Shown here: positions 45,808 through 60,800 of the stretch, piece by piece
How positions within the stretch are numbered: the stretch's first letter is position 1
Layout of the letters: each line of letters opens with the position of its first letter
Source of the DNA: Metridium senile
Lineage: Eukaryota; Cnidaria; Anthozoa; Actiniaria; Metridiidae
Length of the DNA stretch: 64,000 nucleotides
NCBI GenBank assembly: GCA_949775045.1
Contig: OX459101.1
Coordinates: 20,217,316 to 20,281,315 of the forward strand
Reading direction: 5' to 3'
Translations under genes and position numbers: made by a program
The notes under the pieces: generated by a model
The model's input: the letters and a program-made list of their open reading frames with translations, nothing else
The model's database searches: none
What the model was told of the DNA's origin: nothing

Positions 45808-48800
45808 TCATGCTAGTCCAAATCCTGTAGAGTACTGTACAGCTTGACTAAGTTTTGTTTTCATGATAACTTTCGTTGGGTAACGCGGCAGATCTAACAG
45901 GTTGAAGCAAGTATGGGCGACTGGTAGATGAATGCCGTGTTCTCCGCCAGCTACAGGCTGGATGATTATCTAGATACAAAACAATACAGTATTAGAATAC
46001 AGAAAGAAACAGTTTATCAATTTATCCTGCTTATTTAGAATCAGTGCAATCATTCATCCATCCATTGCATGCCACTCATCAATTTATTCATCCATTCTCA
46101 AAGCTGAGAAGGGTTTGGGTAGTCTCCTCCGCAGGAAACCCACCGGAATTAGGACTTCCTTTCTATATTGGGCTTCCTTTGTTGATAAAAAAGAGGATTA
46201 CGCCTTTTCTTCCCCTCTCCTCAATTCGTCCCCAGACCTTTCTCGGCCGTCCCACAGGAGCCCCAAAAAAGCAAAGAAGAGTTAAAAGGCTAGAAGTTGC
46301 CTGAGGAGAAGGCTAGGGTTTGGGTAGGAGAATGAAGTTTTGCTTGCCAATCAGCTCCAGTTTCACGTTATCTATCACCGCTGTACTATTTGACAAATGG
46401 CGCACTTGCACAGGCTAAGCCTCGTTTTGTTGCAAATATATTCACACATTTCAAGCAAAATACGAAAAAATGTTATCGCTTAACAATAGAAAATACATTT
46501 GAATTTACTCTGAATTGAGGCTATCCCTGTGCAAATGCGCCTTTTCTCAAATAGTACAGCGGTGCTAGATAACATGAAACTGGTATATATCCTCACCTTC
46601 ATGCTTGCCATGCCAATTATTGGTACTCGGTCACTTCCGGTCAAAAAAGCTGCAGTACAAACATTAAACATACATTAATCAAATTAATAACAATCATTAA
46701 CAATATTAGCAGACTTCTGATGAACCGAGATCTCAATCAATGGTCCCCTTCACAGTTCCCTGCGCCATCTTGAAAGGTAGCCGGGCCTTGGCATCGAAGT
46801 GAGACGAACATTGAGCTTGCAATTAAAGAGAACTTTTAACAACTTGCGGGATAATCATTCACGTGTCTCTATCATTGCAAGCTCAACGTTCGTCTCGCTT
46901 CGATGCAAAGGCCCGGCTACCTTTCAAGATGGCGCAGGGAACTGTGAAGGGGACTATTTCTGGTCAAACAGAGCGAGTAAAAATATGTCGCCGTGCATTA
47001 CCTAAAAACTTCTTCTTCATTTCATCAGGAAATTCATAGAACACTTCCCAGAAATTGCGAATCACTTGATGGCTTTTGTGATATTCTCCTTTATAATCAG
47101 CCACCTACAAACACAAGAAAGACTCTTTAGTGGCGCTGTGCATACAACTTAAATCTTTGACAAAACCGTTGGCACGAATTTGATAAAATCATTCTAGCAC
47201 AGCTGAAATTCTGCTACTCCCCCCCCCCCCCCCTAATTGTTGCAATGTTGAGGAGGGAGTCATTGTTTGGTGCTTATATGGTTGACCTATCAATGCGCTA
47301 TCATTTCACACCAACATTGATGTGGGAGGAAGGGAGGTCAACGTTGATTCAATTCAATTCTTTATTTACACATATACACGTAGATATTTACAATAATAAA
47401 CTATTACATGACACTTAGATAAATTTATTTGACAATGATTGTAGTTCATCAACCAGTAAAGGGGGTTGGGCGGTAATATTTGGAAAAGACAATATGTTAT
47501 TTTGCCGAATCCCCCTCCCACTATACACTAATAGATGAAAGGCACACACACACACACTTACTTTTTCGAGAACAGTAAAATCATAATCCTGACATCCTAT
47601 GACCATTTCCATCAATTCTTGCGGATGAAAGAACTCCTACAATACAACAATAGCGATGAATCAAGGTAAACACAAACAACCAGCCAAATGCAACCATCCT
47701 TACCAGGACCCTTCCTCCACAGACACGGTGAAAACCAGACGAGAAGGCCTGGAACTGCAGTTCCACTGATTTGTTCAAATAGTAGTCCATGTATGCCTTG
47801 ACATATTGTTGCCTTGGATACAGAGAACAGTATATAAATAAATAGATCAATGAGATCCAGGTAGTCTCCCTTCGGGGCGCGCAAAGGGTTGTTTGTCAAA
47901 ACGAACAGTTCCAAATGGCGCTTCGAGAAAGCAACGAATTCGGTTACTTTGAAGGCATTTGCGTTTTGTTTTTAATCTTTTTTATTGCTAATAGAGCAGC
48001 AGAGAGCTTTTGTTGTCAAGTTACATATAATTTTTTAGTGTAAAGTTATGTTAAGGACGTATTTATATAGGGTTAACACGGGAAACAACTCTCTCGAACT
48101 CCGCCATTTTGGAAGTTTTGGCGATGCGACAAAAATGCTTCCGATTGGTTTAATCTAGCCAGAAGTGCGCGCGCGAAATCACCTGGGTAATAATGAGCGT
48201 CTATACCTAATCACGGGCTCACCTGTTCTCAGCGGTAACTCTCACATTCTCTCCATCAGGAATCAAGTCGATTTTTTCGACGGCACCATATTTCTCCCTT
48301 ATAATCTAAATGTAAAGTACTGGTCAGAGTTGGATAGGCAGAGGAGGTAACAAACACTGGCCGTGACCACCCTCAGTGACTGGCTCATACTAGCACACAC
48401 TAACTACTAATTCCCTAACGACTGTAAGCCGCCGGTGGCCCGTACGATAATTGTAAATTGCATTGAGACGTAATATATGTGAATTGCACTACAGTAAAAC
48501 CCGCATATTATAAGAACCACTATTTTTCGAGGTTAGGCTAAAGTGGTTCTTATATAATTGGTATTTATATTAGTGAGAAATTAGGCTAAGGTGGCTCTTA
48601 ACTAGTTCTTATTTACAAAGCAAAAACAATTTCCCTTATATAGAGTACAAACATTGAAAGTGTGCAACATAAATACCACTAAATACTGCTAAATACTGCT
48701 AATTCTATTGTTCTCTATTGTTTAATCAACACTATTTAGTGGTAAATAGTGCAAAGTATTGCACACTTTTAGTGTTTGTGCTCTAGTGTTATATAAATTG

Positions 48801-51800
48801 TTATATAGAAGCATCTGAATGATGAATGTATTCTTATTGAGAACTAACTGATAATACATTTGTAAAACATTTTTCTTGCATTGATTTTAAATTTGGTCAT
48901 ATTGAGACTCAACTTATTTTTTTCAAATGACCAAATAAATCATGAAACCTTTTCATATAAAAACCAGTCTAATTTTTTAGCCTGAAGTGGTTCTTTTTTA
49001 ACAGGTGCTTAAAAAGCAAATTTTAGCAGTGATTCTTAATCCACTGGTTCTTATCCCCATATCAGATTTTACGTATCTGTACAGGGATAGCCTCAATTCA
49101 GAGTAAATTCAAATGTGTTTTGTATTGATAAGCGATAATTTCTTTTAAATGACGTCATCACAGAAATGGCTTATTATAAAATAACTGTAAATCACGTGAT
49201 AGCACACCACAGGAAGCCCAACCACCATACCTGGAAGTTAAGTTCAAAAGTATCTTCTACGTCGTCGCCAGGGTAACTAAGAAGGTACTGTAGGTTTCTA
49301 TGGCAACATCAAAGGTATATCAATTGTATTTTCACACAAATCTACAATCATATTCAAAACAAATTGTTCGGATATACTGTAACCCCGGGGGGGGGGGGGG
49401 GGGGGGGTTCTCCCTTTGTCTAAGTGGTAGGGGTGATCGGCGGAGGTTTTGGAAACGACCCCTAAAAGGTACGCACAGACAAAAATAACTGTTAAAGCTT
49501 TGTTGATTTCAACCCCTAAAAGGTACGGCTGTGCGATGTTCTTGTCAGCCAAGCTTACTTTTAGCCCGACTTTTAGCAACAAAGCAGAGTAAAATGACCC
49601 TTACAGGTACAGAATCATGTTGCGTAACTTGTTTTTGAGCCAGGACCCTAACAGGTACGTACAGGAAATATTTCTAACCCTAAAAGGTACGCCGATCACC
49701 CCTACCACTTCGACAAAGGGAGTACACCCCCCGGGATTGTAACATTTTTATGGACGCTTTTGTTTGAGTTTTAAAAAAACATACAAAATGTATCAATTTG
49801 ATTTGCAACCCCCCCCCCCCCCCCCCCCTGAGCAACGTTGATTGGTCCTTCAAATGACAACCGTTTTACATCCCCAAAACTCAACACTCGCTCGTTTCTA
49901 GCTCCCAGAATAAATACCCCTGGGAACGTAGTCTGTTGGAGCTTGTTCCGGAAGTCAAAATTCAGCTCTTTCCTGATTGGTCGACCCGCTGAGGTCGACC
50001 AATGAAAATCAAGATAACTATTCAAAGAAAGTCGTTAACTAATTTTAAATGTTGACTTCCGGAACAAGCTCCAACAGACTACGTTCTTAGGGGTATTTTT
50101 TCTGGAAGCGAGAAAAGAGCGACAGAAGATTATCTCTGGGTTCCCGAGGATGAACTCAACTTTGATACGGGGAAGAGTGAAACGGAATAATATTGTTGAA
50201 ATATTTTTCATGTACAAAACAGATAATGTCCCAAGGTATTTTGCACATGATTGTATGTTCTCTCAAAGGCTACACTACCTGGCGACAGATGGCTGAAAGG
50301 TTTTAAAGTCCTCTAAAAGTGGCGGCCTGTCAAATGAATAATAACAAATGATGAAGACGGAGTTAATAGAGGTCCTTCTATTCTTAACTCTGATGAACAC
50401 TAGCAGCGGCAGTCGAAACGGGGGCTTTGATCACACGGTTTATTACAACATGTTGATTCCCAGGAGAGAGAAAACCTTTGTTTGAGACGTTCAGAAACGC
50501 ATGAAGGCGAGGGCAAGGGAACCCAAGGAATTCAAAACCTATTGTTTCAATAAGCCGTGATAAAAGCGAATAAAAGCTGGTACCCGCTAAGGGTGTTTGA
50601 CGGTGAATATCGTACCAGAGATCAGGACAACAAGAATAACAAATACTTTCACCGACGCAGCCTATACTAGTTTACTCGCTAGTTTCCATTTAACAAATAC
50701 ATGTTCGATTTTAGGGGTTACACGACAAGAAGGCCCCGTTCAGAATAGTTGGTCTGACTTTGCGTACCTACCTATGTAGTAGTTTCTTGTATAAAACAGC
50801 AGGAAACTTGAGATCAATAATAGTGGAATTGTAAATTGCAAGACCACATATTACACCAATTAGTACGTACATTGCAGTCTCCTCAAACGTCTGCAGAAAC
50901 CAACAATTGTAATTAGTAATTCTACAGGAAACAAAAACAAAATAACTTAACAAAATAACGGGAACTTTGGTATGCATGATCTTTTCTTGTTTATCTGTAT
51001 TTTGTGGCGTGGTGTGGTGTAGTGTGGCGTGGTGGGAACTGTTGTGATGTGGTGTTAAGTGTAGTGTGGTGTGATGTGATGTGATATGATGTGGTGTTAA
51101 GTGTAGTGTAGTATGATGTAATGTGGTGTGATGTAATGTGATGTAGTGTTACCTGATGTGATGAGAAGTGGCGTGATGTGGTGTGGTGTTAAGTGTAGTG
51201 TGATGTAATGTGATGTAGTGTTCCGTGATGTGATGAGAAGTGGTGGGATGTGATGTGATGTGATGTGATGTGGTGCTAAGTGTAGTGTGATGTAATGTGA
51301 TGTAATGTTACGTGATGTGATGAGAAGTGGTGGGATGTGATGTGGTGTTAAGTGTAGTGTGATGTAATGTGGTGTGGTGTAGTGTTACGTGATGTGATGA
51401 GAAGTGGTGGGATGTGATGTGATGTGGTGTTAAGTGTAGTGTGTTGTAATGAGGTGTGGTGTAGTGTTACGTGATGTGATGTGATGAGAAGTGGTGGGAT
51501 GTGATGTGATGTGTGACGTGGTTTTTAGTGTGATGTGATGTGGTGTGGTGTAGTGTGTATGAAATGACATGATAGATAAACTTAATATTAGGGCGATTAG
51601 TGTGGTGTGATGTGAATCGGTGTGGTGTGGTGCAGTGTTGTGTGAATCGGTGTGGTGTGGTGCAGTGTGGTGTGAATCGGTGTGGTATGATGTGACTGTG
51701 ACATAATGTGATACAACATGATATGACAAGTGATGTTATGTGATAGATATACTGGTTTATTAGTGTTCATGCGAGTATTTCTCGATGTCAATGGTTCTTA

Positions 51801-54800
51801 CCTGGTCATTAAACCATATGGTATTAGAATCATCATTGTATGTGAACATGCCATACTTGGGATCCAATACTTCAGTAAGTAACAACAGGAAAAACTCCTG
51901 TAGAGAATATGATATAGAATACATAAAATAAAAACATTCTTAATTTTTCTCTGTTGTTGTTGTAATAGTGGTAAAGCTTTGCTGTTTTTGTTATTATTGA
52001 ACCAGACTATAAATACCACCGCTGTCTTTTGGTTTCTTTACTCTGAAGATGACTTCCGCTCAGGTTGTCGAAACGTCAGACATCAACACCATCAGTCTTT
52101 CTCAAGACTACACCACCCTGGACGATCATGCCTCATCTACATTTGTTATTATTGTTAATAATGCTGTTGTTGTTACTCAGTTATGCATGCTATCTTTTAC
52201 CCTCCCCTCCCCTCCCTCTAAAGTCAAGTCATTTTACCTTTCTAACACCACCTGCATCCACAGCTTCTTCATTGACAAAAATAACCTGTCAAATATCAAG
52301 CAAAGCCGTTTAAAGGTCTTTATACGCACAAGAGCTTTGCTGCAGGAGCATTCTCTCAGATCACCTGTTGCTCTCTCTTGGACTCCCTCCCTTGGCTAAC
52401 GCTCCCTGATAAGGCACAGGGGGCAAATATCTGCTCCAACAAAACATTTTCTTGCTTGAAATCCTTGCCACCTGTCACCCCAAACCCCACCCCCACCCCT
52501 AGGGGGTTTAAAGACGTGGTATTCAATAGTCGTCCCCTTCACAGTTCCCTGCGCCATATTAAAAGGTAGCCGGGCCTTTGCATCGAAATGAAACGAAAGT
52601 TCAGCTTGCAATGATAGAGACACGTGAATAATTGTCCTGCATGGTATTAAAAGGTATCTATCATTGCAAGCTCAACGTTCGTCTCGTTTCAATGCAAAGG
52701 CCCGGCTACCTTTCAAGATGGCGCAGGGAACTGTGAACAGGACTATTGGAAGGAAAATATAGGCGAGGGTAGTGTTTACAAGTGTTGATATTGTGATACT
52801 AATTTACCAACCATTTACACAATAGGATTTTTAATTTTCTTTGTTCTAATAACAATGGTTGGTTGGCAAAACCATAACAAAATACGTCACTGTACGTCCA
52901 TCTATTACCTTAAGCGGTTTCTTCAGGTCTACCGGACTGCACTTTGTTATCTGGGTCAGCGTGTCCTGTACAATATTCTCTCGATGGACTAGTATTATCA
53001 AACAAGGATGAATAGGATTGGTCGGTGTGAATGACATCATCGCTTGGACATTACGCCTGTGGACTTCATCGACAGCGATCTACAAGCAGTACAATGAACA
53101 ATAAACAAACGCGTACAAAGAAGAGAATATTGACACTTTATAAAAATGATGAATAATTAATGATAATTTGACATAACAAATCACGTCCATGACGCTGTAA
53201 ATCTCATACAGATTTCGTCCTGATTTGCATAAGTTTCAACTTGAATTTTTCGGCCCAGATTTACTTTTATCTTGACAATTTTAGTAAAATATGAAAGAAC
53301 TAACGTTGGACATAAGTACTATATAATATTCGCGTCCGATCTGTATGAGATATACAATCGTTCGTCTTCGACTTGCCGTTGTATATCACATACAGATCGG
53401 CCGCTGTTATTGTATATATTACTTTTACATTGAATAGAATCAAAATACTACTGAACAAATAGTCAACGAGGCAGCGTGCTCTATCTAGTTTTAATATTAA
53501 AATTTCGTGTACAAAATCTGAGTTCCCAATTGGCTTAAATCGATCACGTGGAGTGCTGTTATGCGTCGTTAAAAAACTCATGAATAATGAATGAGACATT
53601 TTCAAAAGAAACCATGACCATGATGAGGGTTGTAAATCTGATACAACACTAGTGTTGTATATCCTGATTTGCATAAGTTTTAACTCGTAATTTCACGGCG
53701 AAATTTATTTTAATCTTGAAAATTTTGGTAAAATATGAAAGAGCTAACCTAGACATTTTTTAAGTCGTTCACAACATTCGCGTCCGTGTTGTATCGGCTA
53801 TACAATCACGCGCCTTCGGCTTGCGATTGTATCTGCAGATACAACACGACCACTCATGTTGTAAACATTACTTATAAAATAACTATTTGAAATCACGTAT
53901 TTTGATTGGTTGAGGCGCGTGCTTTATAAGAGCACACAGCACGCGCGTTTGCATGTTGATCAATTTGTATTTTATAAAAGAAATAAAAAACTTTCTTTCT
54001 GTGCTGTATGCAGTTATAAAGCACTTGGGGATTGTCAGAACACTAGAGAAGTGTTGAGAAGCACTCCGCTTCGCATCGTGCTTCTCTTAACACTTCTCTC
54101 GTGTTCTGACAACCCCGCGTGCTTTATAACTGCACACAGCACGCGCGCGCGTTTTCTATTTCTTCAATAACGCATGCACAGCGAACTGAATTTTAATATT
54201 AAAAGAGCTAGAGACTTTTCGTTCGTTCTTTATCGGCAAATACAGTCACTTACTGACTGTTCAATGGACTTGAAATTTCTTCATAATATGACTTATTTTT
54301 ATTTATTTATTTATTAAATTTATTTAGAGGATTTCACCGAGAGCAAATACAAACTGTGTACAAACATTGAATACAAAATAAGAAAAAAAACAAAAACAAA
54401 AAACAAAAACTACAATTGTAAACGGTGAGGGAACACGCTAACGGACTCGTGGTCCCAACGAGGCGTACGCGTGGCCCTATGTGGCTTCGTGACTATGTGA
54501 CTTCGCTATGTGACTTCGTGCAGTGTTTAAAATTTCTCGTTCATTGAACAGTCAGCGCGTGCCTGCATTTGCCGATAAAGAACTCACTTTAGTCTCTAAC
54601 CTTTAAATAGAGCACTCGGGAATTTTAGGAAGACGAGAGAAGCGTTGGGTGAAGTTCGACGCGTAGAGCATTGCTTCTCAGCGCTTCTCGAGTCTTGATG
54701 TATAAACTAGATGTATGGTATGTATAAACTAGATGTATGGTATGTATAAACTAGATGTATGGTATGTATAAACTAGATGTATGGTATGTATAAACTAGAT

Positions 54801-57800
54801 GTATGGTATGTATAAACTAGATGTATGGTATGTATAAACTAGATGTATGGTATGTATAAACTAGATGTATGGTATGTATAAACTAGATGTATGGTATGTA
54901 TAAACTAGATGTATGGTATGTATAAACTAGATGTATGGTATGTATAAACTAGATGTATGGTATGTATAAACTAGATGTATGGTATGTATAAACTAGATGT
55001 ATGGTATGTATAAACTAGATGTATGGTATGTATAAACTAGATGTATGGTATGTATAAACTAGATGTATGGTATGTATAAACTAGATGTATGGTATGTATA
55101 AACTAGATGTATGGTATGTATAAACTAGATGTATGGTATGTATAAACTAGATGTATGGTATGTATAAACTAGATGTATGGTATATATAAACTAGATGTAT
55201 GGTATATATAAACTAGATGTATGGTATGTATAAACTAGATGTATGGTATGTATAAACTAGATGTATGGTATGTATAAACTAGATGTATGGTATATATAAA
55301 CTAGATGTATGGTATGTATAAACTAGATGTATGGTATGTATAAACTAGATGTATGGTATGTATAAACTAGATGTATGGTATGTATAAACTAGATGTATGG
55401 TATGTATAAACTAGATGTATGGTATATATAAACTAGATGTATGGTATGTATAAACTAGATGTATGGTATGTATAAACTAGATGTATGGTATGTATAAACT
55501 AGATGTATGGTATGTATAAACTAGATGTATGGTATGTATAAACTAGATGTATGGTATGTATAAACTAGATGTATGGTATGTATAAACTAGATGTATGGTA
55601 TGTATAAACTAGATGTATGGTATATATAAACTAGATGTATGGTATGTATAAACTAGATGTATGGTATATATAAACTAGATGTATGGTATGTATAAACTAG
55701 ATGTATGGTATGTATAAACTAGATGTATGGTATGTATAAACTAGATGTATGGTATGTATAAACTAGATGTATGGTATGTATAAACTAGATGTATGGTATG
55801 TATAAACTAGATGTATGGTATGTATAAACTAGATGTATGGTATGTATAAACTAGATGTATGGTATGTATAAACTAGATGTATGGTATGTATAATACCTGC
55901 ATTTGCATGACCGCGTCAGCTTGCAATAACGATGCCTTTGCACTTGCATCAAACACAAAGGGAAAACGACAAAAAGAAAACGTATTCTACAAAAAAAATA
56001 TAAATAAATATTAGATCTTATTTTAATATCGACAATAACGTATCCTTTGATAATAGGATAATAATGATGATGATAATAATGATGATGGTGATAATAAAGA
56101 TAATGATAGTGAAAATAATTATGAAAGTAATGATGCTGCTGATGGTGGTGATGATAATGATGGTGGTGGCGATGGCGTACCTCGTTCTTTAACCAGTTAT
56201 AGTAATCAGCTTTAATATCAAACTTTTCCTGGATTTCTGGCAGGTAAAACTGATTGAACGTTACTATTCCCTGGACACTGCTGTTAACCTGGACAACGAG
56301 ACACGTTAGTATCAGTTATGATATCGATTGACTGTTTGATTGATGGGCTGCTATTTAAGGTGCACCTAACCCTTAATACAATACTTTCTGTATCAACTCT
56401 ACATGAAGTGAATAGCTAAATAGTGAAATATTTCTTGATTTGAGTGATGCATCTTTAAAGTGCACCTCACCCCTAATACAATACTTTCGGTATCGATTCT
56501 ACATGAAGTGATTAGTTGAATAGTGAAATATTTCTTGATTTGAATGATGCGTCTTTAAAGTGCACCTCACCCCTAATACAATACTTTCTGTATCAACTCT
56601 ACATGAAGTGAATAGTTGAATAGTGAAATGTTTCTTGATTTGAGTGATGTGTCTTTAAGTTATAAGGGTTTAGACTTCCAATATGTTAATGAATGTGACG
56701 TAGGACTATTGCAAGCACAACGTTCATCTCGCTTCGATGCAAAGGCCCGGCTACCTTTCAAGATGGCGCAGGGAACTGTGAAGGAGACTATTGTAGAGTA
56801 AAACAGCGAGTCTTTACCTTATTGAGTTGAGAAAGAACTGCCATACATGCTTCTAATGTTACTTGACGGAACTGAAACAATACAAACGACATAGAAAATA
56901 TCAGAGACAATCTACGTATGACTTATTTCAATAGACCACAGTTGTCGTAGCTTAACCTTAGCCTCGATAGCGTGTAATATATTCTACACAATTTGATTAT
57001 TGGAATTTTGAAGTGTTTCAGTTTGTTTCAATTGTTTGACAATGTGTACGAACTGAAGTCAAATTCTAAAGAATATATTATATGCTATCGAGGTCTGAGG
57101 TTGTGGACAAGAACCGTGAAAAGGACCATTACCACAACATATCATAGATAATTAATCTACCAGTTAAATTTCTATTTCAAAATTGTCGAGTTGCACGACC
57201 GAAAAGAACTGTGGGTGTTCTTTTGTGTTTTACTGCCCACTGCAAGCGTAATAGGTGGACGTACAGTGACGTATTTTGTTATGGTTTTGCCAACCAACCA
57301 TTGTTATAAGAACAAAAAAGATCAAAAATTACCCAAAATTGTAAACATTACGCTTACCAGTTGATTTCGCGCGCGCATTATTATTTGCCAATCAGAAGCA
57401 TTTTTGTTGCATCGCCAACAGTTCCGAGATGGCGTCGTTCGAGAGAAATGTTTCCCGTGTTAACTCTCTATAAATACATCCTTAAAATAACTTTACATTA
57501 AACAATTATATGTTACTTGACAACAAAAGCTCTCTACTTCTCTATCAGCGATAAAAAATAATAAAAACAAAACGCAAATGCTTGAAAAATTAACCGAAAT
57601 CGTTGCTGTCTCGAGGCGCCATTTTAAAATTGTTTGTTTTGACAAACAATCATTTGCGCGCTTCGAGCGAGATCAAACCAACAAGTAGTGGTAATCATAC
57701 AACAAGAATACAGAAAAAAATATATAAAAAATAACAAAGCAAATGAGATAACAAGTTCTTACTTCATCCAAGTTTGCTTGGCGGGGCAGGTTAATAATAA

Positions 57801-60800
57801 ACTTGACACCGTTTTGAAAAATCTACAAAATAACTTGTACACATAAGTAAAACAATACATACATTAGAAGCAGACATTTTAAAATTTTACAAATAAATGA
57901 ATGATTGAAAGGATGAATAAATGAATCAAGGAAGTAGGAATGCATTAATAAATGAATAAAATGAATGAATGGATGAATAAATAGATGGATAAATGAATGA
58001 TTGAATGAATGGATGGATGGATGGATGGATGGATGAGTGGATGAATAAAAAAATGAAAGAATGAATAAATAGATGAATGAATGAATGATTGAATAGATGG
58101 ATGGATGGATGGATGGATGGATGGATGGATGGATGGATGGATGGATGGATGGATGGATGGATGGATGGATGGATGGATGGATGGATGGATGGATGGATGG
58201 ATGGATGGATGGATGGGTGGGTGGGTGGGTGGATGGATGGATGAGTGGATGAATAAATAGATGAAAGAATGAATAAATAGATGAATGAATGAATGAATGA
58301 ATGAATGAATAAACAACTACACTAGTACCTCAATTGTGTATATTTATTACCTTTATAATATTAGTAAAGTAGTGAGACGTTAATGTCGACCACCAACGAC
58401 CTGTAAAGCGTAATAATGATCTGTGATACAGCTTATTTAATATAAGCTGTCGCTGAAAAATGCCTAAAATGGTCAAGGGATTTCAAGTGTGAGGGTACTT
58501 GACTATTTTGTGTGTTTCTTTGCACGCCATCAACATCATTCCCGGGGGTTTTCCCTACACACAAACGTAGGGAAAAGCCCTAAGAACGAAGTTGAAGCAC
58601 CGTTGAATGTCTCGCTCGCCATGACGGTATATTATGTCTCGATGGAATGTATCCCATCATCCCATGCTGTACAAACACTACATTATACTTACATAATACT
58701 CTAAAAGCCTCTGGCTTCAGTCTTAATATACAATTAGCAAAAGGTAAGACTATAGTATCATAACAGTGTCTTGTTCGTATCAGCTCTAGTTCAGGCAGCA
58801 TGATATACACTCTCAATGCCTCGATATCTGGTGGCTGCTGTTGGACCATTAACGGCAGAAGATGGTCTGCGATAGACGATGTAATCTGTATCAATGGAAG
58901 AACAATTTGATTTCAAGTTAAGCACCATTTATGTAAGAACCTGTTCAGGCTGACTTGGAAAACTCTAGGTTCTTATACGCGGGGTTTTACTGTACCGTGA
59001 ATATCCTACTCGTCCCTTGTATTTTCTTTGTATACACCCTTGCCTAAAGGCTCGTGTGTATACTGAAAAATACAAGTGACTCGAAACTATGGTATAACTA
59101 GTATAAATCTGCAGAAATGTTAGTCAGTAAACATATAACTATAATATCTCTTAAGGTACCTGGACTGCCAAACATAATATGGGTGTCATTTGAACAAAAA
59201 CATTGTAAGTGTTATACGCGTTTACAAACTTATAAAATAAGTAACGATTAGTTTTAGTATAACCCTAAACAAAGCAACAGTATCCGGTTATCTCGTCCCA
59301 TTGCTATCTCGCCCATTTCTATCTCGCCCATTTCTATCTCGTCCCATTTCTATCTCGCCCCATTTCTATCTCGCCCATTTCTATCTCGCCCCATTGCTAT
59401 CTCGTCCCATTTCTATCTCGCCCCATTTCTATCTCGCCCATTTCTATCTCGCCCCATTGCTATCTCGTCCCATTTCTATCTCGCCCATTTCTATCTCGCC
59501 CCATTGCTATCTCGCCCCATTACTATCACACCCATCTATCTCACCCCATTGCTATCTCGTCCCATTTCTATCTCGCCCATTTCTATCTCGCCCCATTGCT
59601 ATCTCGCCCCATTGCTATCTCACCCCATTGCTATCTCACCCCATTTCTATCTCACCCCACACCATCTGTGCTCTACTGATAACGATTGGTTTTTACTTAC
59701 AAGACTCTTTAGATTGTCGTTGGGTATTGAACCAAGAAGAAGGAATGATTTGGTTAAAACAGGAAGATCTATTCCATGTACTCTTGAGCTAATTCCCTCT
59801 GTTAGATTACTGCAAGACAAATACACAACAATGTATTATTGAAACAGTGAGTCCACTTTTATAAGGTAACTATGAGAAATCACGACTTCTGATTGATCGA
59901 GTTGTTGCCTTCATGAGAGCACACAGCACGCGCGTTTGCATGTTGATCAATTTGTATTTTATTATCGCGTCGTGCTTCTCTTAACACTTCTCTCGTGTTC
60001 TGTCAATCCCTCCGTGCTTTATAACTGCACACAGCACGCGGGCGTGCGTTTTCTATTTCTATAAGGAACTACTGTAAAGGTACTTAACGTCTAGGGTTTC
60101 ATGTTTACCTGTCTAAGAATGAACCATTTAAAGCAGCTGGTGACGAAAACACAGTTTCTAACACCCTGAAAATACACCAAACAATCAATTATAATAATTA
60201 ACTATTATAAAATTTACAAAAGAAATCACGTCCGTGACCAAGGTTGTATTTTAGGTACAAAATCGTCCTGATTTGCATAAGTTTTAACTTGGATTTTCTC
60301 GAACAGATTTACATTTATCTTGACAATTTTAGTTAAATATGAAAGAACTAACGTTGGACTTTCATAAGTACTATACAATATTTGCGTCCGATCTCTATGC
60401 GATATACAACGGCGAGTCGAAGACGAATCGTTGTATATCGCATACAGATCGGACGCGAATATCGTATATATTACATATATAATAATAATTTTTATATCAA
60501 TAATATTAATATCAAAAACTATGTTACTATCGTAAACATACTCAAATACTTCGCTAGGGTCCGTCTCTAATGAAGCTTGTCTGACAAGGTCTTCAGTGAT
60601 TGGCCCTGTTAATGTGAGTAATTTATCAACGGGTGTCTTGATGCACCAATTATCAGGACCATCGGTATCATCCTGCAACATAACAAACAACATCTTATAG
60701 AGATTTCCCTAAAGTTGCCTACTTTCTCACTGAACGACGGACTTTGAGAAAGTCTACATCTTATAGAAGTGCACACAAGGAGGGGTTATATGATACAGCA

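Larger units (their letters stand above)
45808..55986 (-). other. HERC4: HERC gene: HECT-domain exons
   Basis: Exons 55986-55897, 53079-52909, 52285-52238, 51897-51802, 50890-50772, 50326-50279, 49297-49231, 48305-48223, 47812-47704, 47636-47562, 47104-47002, 46649-46597 and 45969-45808. Landmarks: [18 protein letters not shown] within [86 protein letters not shown] and the catalytic HTCFN. The short exons at 52285 and 50326 (48 bases each) were found only by phase and sequence fit. Confidence 0.93.
56181..60672 (-). other. HERC4: HERC gene: linker exons
   Basis: Exons 60672-60542, 60165-60109, 59809-59701, 58885-58693, 58400-58351, 57822-57763, 56871-56818 and 56288-56181. Recognisable blocks are [41 protein letters not shown] and [13 protein letters not shown], aligning to the region between the propeller and the HECT domain of HERC4. 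The exon at 59809-59701 is the least conserved but fits in phase and position. Confidence 0.88.

Noticed and set aside
52049..52399. 116-codon plus-strand ORF
   Set aside because: It overlaps the antisense of a short HERC exon (52285-52238), which fits by phase and sequence; no independent support.
54695..55892. CRISPR-like regular repeats
   Set aside because: Units are contiguous with no unique spacers, and the genome is eukaryotic. This is a minisatellite.
57945..58316. ORF of Ser-Ile-His-Pro repeats
   Set aside because: Translated GGAT tetranucleotide array inside a HERC intron.
59301..59842. Plus-strand ORFs with repeated ISISPH/LSRP
   Set aside because: The repetitive part is the 15-bp minisatellite, and the rest is the antisense of a HERC exon (59809-59701).
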